NCBI GenBank assembly: GCA_944990035.1
Contig: CALYLX010000071.1
Location: 186,001-250,000 of the forward strand
Source of the DNA: Clitopilus passeckerianus
Taxonomy: Eukaryota > Basidiomycota > Agaricomycetes > Agaricales > Entolomataceae
Length of the DNA: 64,000 nucleotides
Reading direction: 5' to 3'
Shown here: positions 1-11,311 of the stretch, piece after piece
Layout: each line of letters starts with the position of its first letter
Position numbering within the stretch: position 1 is the first letter of the stretch
Notes under the pieces: generated by a model
What the model saw: only the letters and a program-made list of their open reading frames with translations
What the model was told of the DNA's origin: nothing
The model's database searches: none
Made by a program: the position numbers and the translations under genes

Positions 1-1708
1 CTACTGGGGCAGGATAGGCAATACCCAACTCAGACAGAACTGGCACAATGGGCAGGGCTCTTCCATGCGGGCTGTGCTTCACCAGATATACAACGGCATC
101 TGTCTGGGCATGCTGGGCCTTACAGGTTTTGAATGTATGTTCTCGCTGCCTCGAACAAATTGCCATTGAGACTGACAATGTGGTAGGTATTCCATCCTAT
201 GTTGGGCGAATCAAGTCGGGAAAATTGCCCCTCGTCCTCTGGAACCTGCATATCCCAGCTATTGCATTGAACTCGGTGATCATGCTACTCGTGCTGGCCG
301 TAGTGCCATTGGAGACGATACTGGAAGGTGCCAACGTCCTTAGTGTCTTGGCCGAGATGGTTAGCGCTTCTACACCCTCCCTTGGTGCTACCCCTGTTGA
401 CCCGTCTTTTCCAGTCTGTGGGCAGGTGGCTGCGTACTTGGATTGTTGTTGATGCAGTGGTGGTTCTTTGTGGAGGAGTACTCACAGGTGACTATTCTGA
501 CACATGACTGGTCTCATTTTCTCACTTAACTGTTCCTTTAGGTATCATCGGTGCCTGCGAGCTCTTTGAGCAGCTGGCTCACCATCGGGTTCTACCCCGA
601 TTCTTCTTACGGACCCTTCCCATGACGAACGCTCTGTACATTGCGATCTTCTCTTTCATCGGCTTTAGCGGTGCGCTGTACGCCAGTGCTCGCGCAGACC
701 TGAACATTATCTCTCAGATGTGAGTCGTCACTTTCACTCCTCCTTCACATTTTTCTTATCATCTTCAATCCGTTTTTCAGGTTCTCCCTTGTCTGGTTGA
801 CAGTCATGTCTCTGTTCCCGGTTTCTCTCCTGATCCTCAAATTCAACCGCGGCAGGCTATCAAGAGGGAAGCAGACATCTCTCATGGTCGTCTTCCTAGC
901 CATCTTGGTATCTATCGTAGTTTTTGTGGGCAATATTGCCGTCAATCCTAAGACTGCGGGGTCAGCGTCTTAAATGCTCCGCTTTCATGCTGCTTCAACT
1001 CACCCGCTCCATTTTATTCAGCTACTTTGCCACCTACTTCTTAGGCATCACAGCCCTCTTCATGGCCACTCAAAACAAAGTCCGCATCCTACGGTGGGGA
1101 TGCTTGATCTACGACCAGACACCGTTGCTGCACCGATATCGGATTACTACAAATTTCGGCCGGAAGCTTATTGCTGGTATGAAGAAATTCAAGAGACAAC
1201 CCGTGGCCGTACTGGTCAAGTCCAACGAGGTATGTCCCCTTCTTAGCGTTACAATTTTACTCTGCTGATGCCAATTTCACAGATCAATCACCTTTTCCAG
1301 ATGGTCTCATACGTACGTAAGAACGAAGAAACGGCTTGCATCAAAATGGTCTGCTTCGCTGGCGAGGAGTTCGGTCTACCCGAAGAACTCGAAGCTAATG
1401 CAAGGAGTACGTACTTCTACACGATGTGTCCATCCTAGCATCTCTGATGTTCTATGTTCAGTCCTTGACGAAGCCTTTCCGGAAATTACGATAGATTTGG
1501 TATGTACTTCGCCTCATGAGATTACAGTAGAGCTGATACGATTCTTCGTTCGTTGCAGGTCATAGTAAAAGCTACATTCAACCCGACAAGCCTCATCGCG
1601 CTGTCACATCAGCTGGAGATTCCGACTTCCATGATGTTTATGAGCTGCCCTGGCACGAATTTCCTGTACTCAATGGCAGAACTAGGAACAAGAATTGTTA
1701 GCCTTTAA
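1..1708 (+). CDS. APC-superfamily amino-acid permease, 5' partial
   Basis: This is the C-terminal part of a plasma-membrane amino-acid/polyamine permease; the start lies before base 1. Exons that stay in frame are 1-134, 187-359, 415-487, 542-719, 781-960, 1022-1229, 1283-1406, 1462-1499 and 1559-1708, ending in TAA. The translation has several hydrophobic spans (for example LNSVIMLLVLAVVPL and TSLMVVFLAILVSIVVF), a GFECIPSYVGRIKSGK loop typical of fungal members of the family, and a soluble C-terminal tail with TTNFGRKLIAGMKKF. Introns are 52-61 nt with GT-AG ends. The family is clear; substrate specificity cannot be told from this part. Confidence 0.8.
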
Positions 1709-1877
1709 ATGGCATCTTGGCGGTTATGCAGATAGTCCCAAATGCCAACAGATTGTTCAAGTGAGAACGAAAGCAACGTCATTATTGGTAGTATGAATGT
1801 TATGCATGATCAAATGGTATAAAGATGAACTCATAACAGTCCTTCGCATCCAATCCAAATCGTTCTCTGCGGGGATT

Positions 1878-2968
1878 TTAGGCAGAAACTGTAGCAGTCT
1901 CGGGCAAGACGGGCGCCTGCTCATCAGCCTTGGCGGCGGGTTCCGCAGCAGGTGCTGCCTCAGGTGCGGCTGCAGGCTTGGTGAAAGGCTTCTCGTCAAT
2001 GCCCTTCTCGACCTTGCTGACAGTCTTGTTGAAGGTCATGAAAGTGAGTCCTTTGGGCTCGCGGATGCGTGACTCCCAGCCTTCAGGGAGTCGTTCTTCA
2101 AGGAGGAGAGTCCGGATATCATTGACACGGCCACCGAAGATGGTCAAGAGGGTTGACGAGCTTTCAAGAAGAAATCAGCTTAGTGGAAGAGAACGCGCGG
2201 AATTTGACCTACTTCGAACTGCCGAAGGTAGCATGGAATTTATCAAGGGAGAATTCAGGATTCTCGGCACGGGCTTCGGCTCTCCTCTTCGAGGAAATCT
2301 TCGAGAGGTCAGGGATGGTGAGAAGGGCGTTTCCGTCCTTATCCTTGCCCGTGGCAGACTCCAACAGTTCCTCGACATATGGGACGTGGATGACAGATTG
2401 GTCAGGTTGGAAGTGGAGGTCACGGCCTAACAAACAACGTCAGTATGAAATTGAGCAGAGGGCCTAGAGGGCAGGACTCACGGACAAGGGAAGCATCGTG
2501 CTCAATGCCATTGTGCAAATCCAGCTCAGATAGGTCAAATTTATCGGTTTTGTAGTTCTTTTTCAACATGTTAGCTGCGAAAGTGGGAACGAAGAGGCAG
2601 AACGAGGGAGAGAAATTGTAGGTCGTGCGGATTTTCTCGGTGAGCTCGACGAATGTGATATCCTTGCCATCTCGTGCAATAATACCTTTTATCAAGAATA
2701 TAAAAGTGAGAAAAAATTCTCCCAGAGTGGAGGCAGGCGGGGACTGACCGTGATTTGCCATAGCGTTCAATGCTGGACATGAGCCTCTGCTAGCTCCCTC
2801 CTTGGGAGCAATGAACTCGGGCCATTTCCCATCAAATCCAGGATGTCCTTCAGGTGTCACCTTGCCCTCAGGTCGTTTTGAAGACACCGTGTTAGCCAGT
2901 GTCAGCCCAATGTCATATGCGAAGATACTAAGGTAACTGAAAATTTGCGACGGGGTAATGGTGAGCAT
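1878..2968 (-). CDS. Heme-thiolate peroxidase / peroxygenase-like protein (chloroperoxidase family)
   Basis: Four exons (2968-2749, 2685-2482, 2426-2213, 2160-1878) give 306 residues. The family uses a cysteine-ligated heme for peroxide-driven oxygenation or halogenation. Visible marks are the proximal-cysteine segment SRGSCPALNAMANHG, the RDGKDITFVEL stretch, and an EHDAS motif like that of short peroxygenases. The usual Pro-Cys-Pro around the ligand reads Ser-Cys-Pro here. There is no clear cleavable signal peptide; residues 9-28 are only moderately hydrophobic. The last 35 residues are an Ala/Pro/Glu-rich tail. The ATG is followed at once by conserved-looking sequence and is preceded by a TATA-like box. 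Fold assignment is firm; activity is inferred. Confidence 0.82.
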
Positions 2969-3548
2969 GACGGTAGCCTGACGTGGATCGTTGGACTGGG
3001 AAAGGGTGGAGAGGGCGAAACCTAAACATGGTCCCTCGCGCCCGGTGGACCTTTATAGTTGGGGCCTTAAGGTGCTGCTGAGAAGCGAAGCGAGCAAGTG
3101 ACAGATTACATTCTAAATGTCAATAATTGGGATCAAGGAAGGAGCTCTGATCCGAATGGAAGCTTTTAGGAAAAGGTGGTGCGACAGTTTGCAGACTTGA
3201 AATTTGTTTATTGAGTCTTTTTGAAGGTTTTATGTATTTGAAAAGACGAAATATCGAGGATAACGGTCACCATTCTGGACGAAGCAGAACTCTTTCAACA
3301 AGTTTGAACCGGTTCACGGTGATTAGGATACCGGTTTGAGCCATCTGCCACTGCCACCCCTGCGCCAAGCTCGCTAACAGGCACCCAATCAGCGTCGTCA
3401 GATTTGTATTGGAGGCTTAATAAAAGTTGGACGGATATTTATAAGCTCTCAAAGTAGCAAGAAACGGGCTGATATATCCCTTTCTACCCCATGAACTTAC
3501 ACTCTCCTCATAATTTCTATACAAATTACCTGCCCTCTGCACCACGAC
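2969..3548. other. Intergenic, 3' side of Nudix gene to start of peroxygenase-like gene
   Basis: Apart from the TATA-like box, no coding segment, RNA gene or repeat was seen. It should hold the peroxygenase 5' UTR and promoter and the Nudix 3' end. Confidence 0.5.
3051..3057 (-). promoter_or_regulatory. TATA-like box of the peroxygenase-like gene
   Basis: TATAAAG reads on the minus strand about 85 nt before the ATG at 2968. Confidence 0.45.
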
Positions 3549-4867
3549 CTACCACCGATCCAGATCAAACGTCCCGTGAAGGCGGGTCACGATCTTCTGA
3601 AAGTCGGGTTCGTTGTCGGGTGTGATGTATCCCAGCCGTACGAAGAGATCTAGAAGGACTAGGAAGGCAATGAGAACGTCGTTCCGATGCACGCCTCGAG
3701 AGAAGCCATGAAGCTTACCGAGTGCGCAGTTCGGCTTAAACAAGCCTTGGCGCATGCGCTTGATGACCTCTGCCTGGTCAAGGAGCTACTCCGAGGGCGA
3801 CGAGGTGAGAGACAGGAATGAAAGGAGGATGGCGAAACGTACCTCGAAACATTCCACCTCTCCGTCTGAAGGTCGGGGCACGAAGATTTTAGGATCAACG
3901 CCTGGCGGAATTTGCATGTCGTATGTGTACTCGACTTCAGGCTGTAGCCAACCTTTGCTTGTTCTGCGATATGCTGAGTTATATGAATGTGAAAGTGGAA
4001 GGGAGAGGGTTGTACCTGAAGAAGTAGCTAATACTACCAGTTGGCCTAGTGTACTTCCTGGCTATGCTTTCAGGAATGCTTGCCTCCTCCTCGCACTCCT
4101 TAACCATAGATTCGAACATGGACATTCCGCTGGGAATCCCACCTGCCACCGTATTATCCAACATGCCGGGGAATCTGGTAGCGGAATATCATCAGGTTCA
4201 ACCGCAAGATGGATGTGATATTTACTCACGTTGGTTTTGTCTTCGCCCTCGTCGGAACCCATATCATTAAGCTCTTGGTACCATCACCTGCCATCACCTC
4301 CTCGTAGGTCGTCATATGAACCCCATAGGTGACCAAACCGAAGAGAGCACAAGCAGATCGTTCCAGCTCGAAGATATAGTTCTTCACGCTGCCTTGACTC
4401 GGATGATCGTGCACCCCGAAGGGATCAGCGTAGATGGGATACATCTCATTCCTCCATTTCTTCGGCCCACATACATCTACGAACGTCTCTTCATCCCGCC
4501 ATCTCTCAGTCAGCTCCTTCAATGCAGCATTCCGTTTCTCGTAGTTATCTAGCCAGTTGGCTAGAGAAACACTTGGTCCGGGTGCTTTTTGATCTCTCTG
4601 TACCCACTTTCCGTCATCTAGGTGGAGTACCCATAGTTCAGGCTGATTCAGATCCCGGCTGCGTTTATTTTCGATCTTTAGTTGGTCTATGACCTGAGGT
4701 CGTAAGAGTCCGATGACAGGACTTGAAGGTGATGTGGAGAGGTAAAGAGGAATCAGACGTTCCGAGTCGAATGATGTCCATGGGCTGGGAGACGGCTGGT
4801 GCGGACGGGTGTTATCGCAGATATCGACAACTTCAAGAAAGGTAAGGTTCTCGGAGGGTGAAGCCAT
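3549..4867 (-). CDS. Nudix hydrolase with DUF4743 N-terminal domain (thiamine-diphosphokinase-related)
   Basis: Four exons (4867-4230, 4174-4016, 3963-3843, 3785-3549) give 384 residues. The architecture matches yeast YJR142W and plant Nudix 20/24, for which hydrolysis of damaged thiamine diphosphate forms has been reported. The N-terminal part up to LDDGKWVQRDQKAP is DUF4743-like. The Nudix region starts with FPGMLDNTVAGGIPSGM and contains KECEEEASIPE, the variant Nudix box of this subgroup with its glutamates retained. GWLQPEVEYTYDMQIP and GLFKPNCAL follow as in relatives. The exon 4 acceptor (GTAG before CTCCTTGACC) was chosen because it restores the expected leucines; a later AG is possible. 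Catalysis is inferred from the family. Confidence 0.85.
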
Positions 4868-5141
4868 GATGTTTCGTATTTAATCTGGATGTTGCAAGCA
4901 GCAGAGAGCTGGCTGGGTCTGAGTAGAGTTCCACATGGTCCACATGGTCGTAATTCAAGCTTTTGGAGGTTCACCGCCACTTTCGGACCTGTTAATCCGA
5001 CGATCACCTTTAGTAGATCTGAGCTGGATTCGAGTAGACTTTTAACCTGCTTCTAACATGAGGAAAGCTCGTTTCGGACAGTCATAAGTACGACACAACG
5101 AGAGTATCACTATTACAGGGTATAAAAGCGTCCAGTGACAA

Positions 5142-6161
5142 CTAGTTACTCGACTCGGAGGGTCCCTCAAGGAAATCTTTGTAGATATTATCCATCTGGA
5201 ACATCGCACAGATGTGGCCGCCCTTGAGCCACTTCAGACGGGCATTAGGATAGACAGAAGCGGTGAACTCTGCCCAGGCGGGTGGGGTTGCATCGTCATC
5301 CTTCCCTCCAACGACCAGGACAGTCCTGCCTTTAGTATGGGCATCATCAAGCTCCTCCAACTTCTTGCCTTCCCACCAATCGCTCCGAATGACTTCCGCC
5401 GAACTCATCAGGCCCTCCCATGAGTTTGCGACACTCCTTCGATTCATCTCCGCAAGTTCCCTCAGCACCTTGTTTTCGTCATACCCTCGTTCCTCTCTCC
5501 AAGCCCTGTACATCTCCTTCTCTTCGTCTTTCATCTTGTCAAACATGAAGTCCTTGAGGAATGCCTCTGCGCCTTCTTGGGTCTTGAGTTTAGGTGCGAT
5601 GGCTAGCGACATCAAACGCTGAATGAGTCGGAAGGGGACGATAGTAGCTGGCGGACCAGCGCTGATGTAGTTCGGCCATGTCATGTGTTTCGCCCAGTTG
5701 AAGTTGTGCTTGGTGGCGAGAGGAGGGAAGGTACCGACGAGTAGTAGTCCCTTCATGTAACGGCCATGAGGGAACCTCTCGAATGACGCGCCGTACAAAA
5801 TCTGAGCAGGCACAGTTCCGAATGAGCCTCCGCAAATGAAGAGTTCCAGCTCTTCGGAATTGGGGTAGAGGTGGTTGAGAATAGCAGTGGTGTCTGAGGC
5901 AACGGTAGCTGCGTAGGTTACACCTTTCGCTGGGGGTGAAGTGTTGCCATACCCCGGGATAGTAGGGGAGATGAAATGGGCTCCTTTAGCGCTAAGATAT
6001 CGAGACACCTCTGTTGCTTTACCAACGCTGAGGGTTCCAGGAAAGAATACGACGGCGAGAGAGCTTGAGAGGTCTCCGTTGTTAGCAAAAGCCACCGTAC
6101 GCCCGTTAGCGACGTTGAGGACTGTCTCTTTGAACTGAGAAGTTGGGCTTTCTGAAGACAT
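5142..6161 (-). CDS. Alpha/beta-hydrolase, intronless
   Basis: A single open frame encodes 339 residues from an ATG at 6161. Residues near 95-110 hold the nucleophile elbow CGGSFGTVPAQ (Ser in GGSFG). VFFPGTLSVGK before it may form the oxyanion-hole strand. The C-terminal part has GGKDDDATPP (candidate acid) and KGGHICAMF (candidate His), so the catalytic triad looks complete. There is no signal peptide or membrane span. Being intronless is unusual among its neighbours. Esterase or peptidase activity is likely; the substrate is unknown. Confidence 0.8.
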   Translation of the reverse strand: MSSESPTSQFKETVLNVANGRTVAFANNGDLSSSLAVVFFPGTLSVGKATEVSRYLSAKGAHFISPTIPGYGNTSPPAKGVTYAATVASDTTAILNHLYPNSEELELFICGGSFGTVPAQILYGASFERFPHGRYMKGLLLVGTFPPLATKHNFNWAKHMTWPNYISAGPPATIVPFRLIQRLMSLAIAPKLKTQEGAEAFLKDFMFDKMKDEEKEMYRAWREERGYDENKVLRELAEMNRRSVANSWEGLMSSAEVIRSDWWEGKKLEELDDAHTKGRTVLVVGGKDDDATPPAWAEFTASVYPNARLKWLKGGHICAMFQMDNIYKDFLEGPSESSN

Positions 6162-7190
6162 GGCGTGTATACAGAGAGGTGTGTATACAAATCCTGGGAT
6201 ATACCAGTGAACTTATAGTAGCCTAGCCGTTCCGCAGTGGGATATGCGCAGTCCAGACTGTCGAGGCCCGTATGGCAGATCAGGGCAGATCGTTCGAGTG
6301 TGAGTTACAATGAGCGTGAACCGACCTATTTATGTCCGGCTGTGCCTGGAGACTTGGCGAATAAATATATTATGATTAAGATCTTCGTGTGCCGCTCAGA
6401 TCCATTGGATACACTTTTGAGTCATCCTTGGCCAGATGCTGCGGCCTAATGCTGCGGAGACCGACAGTAGATGGGTATCCCTAGCTCCTTCACGTAGAAA
6501 CCATCCGAATGCCGATCCGTGTCAGCCGTCGCGATCGACAAACTCCCCGTGTACCACGCAGAACTCACCAAAGACTCGAAAGCCCTTGCCACATTTATCC
6601 ATAGTCAACCGTTACAATATCTGCCACCCCGGGGAACCGAGATCTCATGTTTGTGGCTTTCGTGTGGTTGCCTTAGAGCACTTACTAGCCGATCATTGCG
6701 AACAGCTGCTACCTTTGATGCGCTTGAGTCGAGGGGGGGGGATCCTAGCTTGCGGGTTGTTGGGTGTGGGATAGTCACCTGATGTCACGTATTGGGGTGA
6801 AGCCCATCTCAGGCGACCCAAAGATATATATATCTATATCTACGGTATGCAGAAATCTCGGCACAGATAGAGTGACTTCCTCTTGTCATTGGCTTGGTCA
6901 CCCGCATCAGACCATTACCGGTGGCTTGAAGGAACCACTACGCTTCAAGTTCTTTTTCCCACTCTCTTTCCCTAAGTTCGATTATTTCCGCCTTTGGGCA
7001 AGGTAAAGTGGCCGGCGTTTTGACCATTCACAGTGATTATCGTTGGAGAATAGGATGGGCTTGGGCGAGGAAGAGAGATCCAGCAAGACACAACGTCGTA
7101 CCATGGGGGTTTTCTACGCAGATGGAACCCAGACGTCAGCAGCCAATAGGATTGAGATGCTCTCATAAGCCCTAACTTCATATCATACAA
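6162..7190. other. Gene-poor 1-kb gap
   Basis: No supported gene. A short TA-rich stretch (about 6822-6845, repeated atatat/tctata) and a run of nine or ten G near 6731-6740 are the only local features. Open frames here are short and show no recognisable domain. Confidence 0.5.
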
Positions 7191-7897
7191 CTATGGAACA
7201 CGAAGCCAACTCAGCCTGCTGAAGATCCGTGAGCTCAGGGACTTCCTCTCCTGCTTGATGGCCTGTGCCGATCCTTGGCTCGCCTCAGCAGGGAGGTAAG
7301 TCACTCTCAACTTTTGTTGGTGAACCTCCGTAGTCTCGCCTGCCTTCGCTTGCGCCCACTGTAACGAAAGAGGAGAATAATTCCTTCAGCCCATGGAACG
7401 AGGTCGGGAAGCGAAGCACATACGATTGTTTGGAGAGGTAACGCTCCCATATCAGGAGTAATTAATGTGCTCTGGATGAGAAATTTGTGTTTAAGTTTCT
7501 CATCTAATGCGGGCTCTTTCTGTCTGGCCTGAAACAAAACTGGTATCGTTTTCTCAGTCTGAAAAGCTGGATAATTGAAAACCATGCTCACTTGAAATTT
7601 CGAAAGTCTCTCCCGATTCAACACGGCTAGGGTTAGGTCTAACGTAGTAGATCTAACATTTGCGCTGATTAGTCGAGCTTATACACCCAGAGAAAGGGCA
7701 CAAGAAACCTTCGGGTGTGTGGTTTTGACTTTGTAGGTGACTGGATGTGTGTTCTTATTGGTGATCCTCAAGGTGCACTTCAGATCTCGAGTGAGCGGTC
7801 CTAAGAGTCGCAAATCATTCAGAGGTGTCAAATACAAGCCGTAAGCCCACGTACTTCTGAATTCAAGAACCTCGTCAGGCTGCAGAGAGACAGACAT
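7191..7897 (-). CDS. VAP/Scs2-like MSP-domain protein, short form without membrane anchor
   Basis: Five short exons (7897-7855, 7800-7709, 7652-7592, 7539-7424, 7358-7191) join in frame to 159 residues. Almost the whole chain is a major sperm protein domain: MSVSLQPDEVLEF, RPLTRDLKCTLRITNKN, PVTYKVKTTHPK, YYVRPNPSRVESGE, KHKFLIQSTLITPD and QKLRVTYLP follow the VAP family in order. Family members tether the ER to other membranes by binding FFAT motifs and are anchored by a C-terminal helix. Here the frame stops about 33 residues after the domain, with no coiled coil or hydrophobic tail. All four introns have GT-AG ends and preserve phase. It may be a soluble paralogue or a locus that lost its last exon. 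Confidence 0.75.
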
Positions 7898-8524
7898 GCT
7901 GAGTTGAGGTGGTCGACGACGTTGTGGGTTCCCTCTAGCCAATGGCTATATCTGAGCTCTGCATCATAGCACAGCTTATTTTGACCACACCCATGAGCAA
8001 ACTGCTGTAGACACCCATCTCCGCTAGTCACGATGCCATTGCGAGTAAGGATGAGAGTTCCGGAGAGGTGAAAGAAAGCTGTGCGGAATTTATTTGCACA
8101 TGCTTGTCTCCGACGTTATCACCATATCGGAACAGTCTCTGGGCTCTCTTAGTCTCCGTCCGGCCGCTGTTATCAACGGCACTCCGGGAGGTTCTTGGGC
8201 ACTGACGAGAGTTCTATTGGCCACTGGGGATAATTGATAACCTTTAAGATTGTTCCTGCTCTAATCCTGCTCTAATCCCCTTCGAAATCCTGGGCAGAAC
8301 CATTTTCTTCTTCTCTATGGCTCAGCTAACCGACGGCGAACGATTAGTACCCGTGTATTGCTTATGGTTCCTATCATCCCCACCAATCCAGTTTGACTCT
8401 GCCATCAGAAAGAACCATGGAGACGCCATTTAGTCGACGTGATGAACGCTTGAGGGTCTTCGGCCTGTTATCTGGGCGTCTATAAAGGCATTGTCACTGA
8501 AACTCCCTCCCACAACGTATCAAC
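7898..8524. other. Divergent promoter region
   Basis: Lies between the VAP-like gene (minus) and the broken lectin gene (plus). No coding segment recognised; a TATA-like box serves the plus-strand gene. Confidence 0.45.
8481..8488 (+). promoter_or_regulatory. TATA-like box before the beta-trefoil gene
   Basis: TATAAAGG lies 37-44 nt before the ATG at 8525. Confidence 0.45.
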
Positions 8525-10541
8525 ATGGCACTCCCTCGCGAGAACGTTCTATACCGTATTGAAAGCGTTGACTTTCATACCTACCTCGAACTCTACGATA
8601 CGAACAAGGATACAGTCGTCACAAGACCCAAAAACGATTCCCCCCGCAGAAGGTTCCTCATTTTTTGATAAAGTATCTTCCTTCGAGCGTCTCTAACGAT
8701 GTTCTCTTCAGTGGCAATTTGTCCCTAACGAGGGCAAACCAAATGCATTCCAAATCAAGAATTATGCTACCAAGGATCGTCGAGTCGTCAGATACCTGGC
8801 AGCTCCTACGGCAGCCAAAGATGAAATCGAGGCGTTTGCTGGCACATGATCGCTTCGATCCTGCTAGGCTCGAATATGAGCTCAGAGTTGCAGAGCCCGG
8901 TAACTTCAGGTATGTTGCCTTATCGACGTCGTTGATATAACGGAGAACTTATAATAATCCTAGCATCTCGTTTGATTCCGCCTTTGTCATGTATTTTTCT
9001 TTCTAACCATTGCCCGAATACGAACAGCCCGGCTTGCTGACCGTCGAGTCTGGCAACGGCGATGTAAGAGGATTACCCCCGCTGAATGTCAAATTCTAAC
9101 CATTCGTAAACCTAGGCTCTTTCCCGACAGCAGAGGTGGCGTCTTGTCGAGGTTGCGCCGGCCGTCGGCGCTGGAAGATATCGCATCCGCGCCTACATCA
9201 ACGGGATCGCCTTGCAGCTCACTCCTAAAGAGCCCAAGATCACCCTGCCCCGTTGAAATCTAAGGACAAGCACCAGGAGGTATGCCTGTCTCTTCATAAT
9301 CTCGATTTATCTGAGCTAACTTCGGACCTAGTGGGTGGTCAACCCTCTAGGAAATGGTAAATGCGAGATCAAACACAATGTCGAGAATGCGTATCTTGGC
9401 TGGGAGAAGAACAATCAAGGTTTTGCCGAAGTCAAGAAAAGCACGCAGCCCCAGGTCTGGAAGGTGAAAGCCATTGGGAAGCTTGCTCATAGGTGAGCTC
9501 AACCGTTTCTGCTACCTGTCATAGTAAGTCAACCGCACTCGCTCCAACAGTGTCACCCTTGAGGATCCAGGTATCCCAGTCACGGTTCCGCTGGCCCTGG
9601 GTCATAATGATAGCCAGGTGGGTCTCGCTCTCAATCCATTCCGAAGCTTGCAGACTAATAAGGATCGCTTCTAGCTCATTTTGAAATCTAAGAAGGTACC
9701 GCACTCCGGGTATTTGCCTTTTTTTCTATTATCTAAATCCAACCCTGTGCAGGTTGCACACGATCGCCTCTGGTTCTTCGACAGAGTGGAGTGGACTAAC
9801 GACGATTACGCTGGGGATAGTGACCACGAAGATGCGAAGGCCGAGCCCAAACCAATAACCGTGCGCTACACGGAAATCGCTAGCGGAAGTACATACTATA
9901 CGATACCAATAGCCCGAACAATATCACTGTTGACATGAACAACTACGCCTCCTTGAAGGAGGGTGGATGGAGGGTGAGTCTCAAGACATCGAATCCGTTG
10001 CATCAGTTCTCACTGAAGGCACCCGTTAAGTTTACTGTGAACTATACTGATACGACTTCCAATGTCTTCATCATGGTCTATAGGTGGTATGCCACGGGCA
10101 ACAGTAACATTCCCGAGAGGGAGGCGTACCTCACGCTGACGGCCAAGGGACTGCTTCAGGCTACGAGCTCGAAGATGGACGATAGTTGGGTCCTAGAAAG
10201 ATATGAAGCAAAGAGCACCCCAGTCCCCGCCTATTAGTGAGTCAATGATCAAGTTTGTCTGGTGTACGTTGCTGATAGAACGTGACCGTTTTCTCCTTCT
10301 CAGCATATGTTTGGCTTCGAATACCAACTTGGTTCTCACTGATACACCAGAGGGTGACCTGAAAGCGGTCGGAATGGTACGTTTCTCGATATCCATCAGC
10401 TGAAGGTTACTTGCTGACGCTCTTCAAACGCGACAGTTACAACTGCAGTCTAAAGTCAAAGGCTCCCAAGAACAGCTGTGGGCGTTCGAACTCAGTAAAA
10501 AGAGTCAAATGAAAGAGGCTCGCCATGAAAGCTTGAAATAG
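8525..10541 (+). pseudogene. Beta-trefoil (ricin-B-like) lectin-type protein with several frame breaks
   Basis: The start is MALPRENVLYRIESVDFHTY, and successive exons carry repeated trefoil-like units with aromatic Q-x-W-like marks (WQFVPNEGK, QQRWRLVEV, HQEWVVNPLG, QPQVWKVKA, HDRLWFFDRVEW, QEQLWAFEL). Exons are separated by typical 45-60 nt introns and the frame ends at TAG 10539-10541. The reading frame fails near 8641-8650 (C run before the first donor), near 8850 (in-frame TGA, shift), near 9253-9256 (CCCC followed by in-frame TGA) and near 9890. Three of the four look like one missing base. So it is either a decaying gene or a locus with consensus errors. Carbohydrate binding is inferred from the fold only; ligand unknown. 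Confidence 0.55.
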
Positions 10542-11311
10542 TCCCGTCTCTGCTATATCATTGTAATCAAATGTGCTGTTGTAGAACTTTGGAAGTACTT
10601 TGAAACCTCTGATGCAATTTCGAGGGGCTTGGCTAGGCTGGTGTTGACACAGCCACGTACAATGCGATTTCCACGAGGCTGGCTCGGGTTGTCCAGATGC
10701 TTCATGCCTCGACTTTGATGACACTGCAGCACTGTGTAATTGCCACACAGACCGACCTCTGATTCGGTCCAAGGGGATGCAGAAACAACCACGAAAACCT
10801 CTTTGTCAGCTGGGACTTTCTGAAGCCTCGAATGTACCACAATTGCCCTGGGCCTAGCCAACCGGTTTTGTTCAAACCCATTCCCAGTCGCCACATTTCC
10901 CAGCTCAGTGGGATGCATAGTCAATTGCGTTTTTGACATCGACGCAAGACCACAATCTCTCCGCATCCTGATTATCGACGAAGTAGACCCGTTCCCGGTG
11001 CCCAGTGCCAGGTGATCAGGATGGGTGCCTCATTGCCAACACGTGCATTTGTCACCCTCAAACGCCCAAGATTAAATCTCCACAATAACTGCTGCACCGG
11101 AATTTCAATTGATACACGCTGCCGCTAAATTGTCAGCCGTTTCATTTAGATAATCTATGGTCGACTTACACGAGGCCGACTCCCGGTGACAGAAATATAA
11201 AAAGGCGTGAAGAATGTGGCAGATTGCCCATAACCCCACATCCATCCACGTTCCCACTTCCTTTTCTCTTTTTTCGTCGCTTGAACTTGGTTGAACCAAC
11301 GCAGAATCGCA
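10542..11311. other. Gap with an unexplained minus-strand open stretch
   Basis: On the minus strand about 11120-10553 two frames are open in succession (RFNLGRLRVTNARVG, then AIVVHSRLQKVPADKEVF). I could not assign a family or a start codon. The rest should be the promoter of the DUF7587 gene. Confidence 0.3.

Noticed and set aside
6822..6845. AT-rich repeat as a possible mobile-element end or promoter
   Set aside because: Very short, with no terminal repeats, target duplication or coding sequence nearby.
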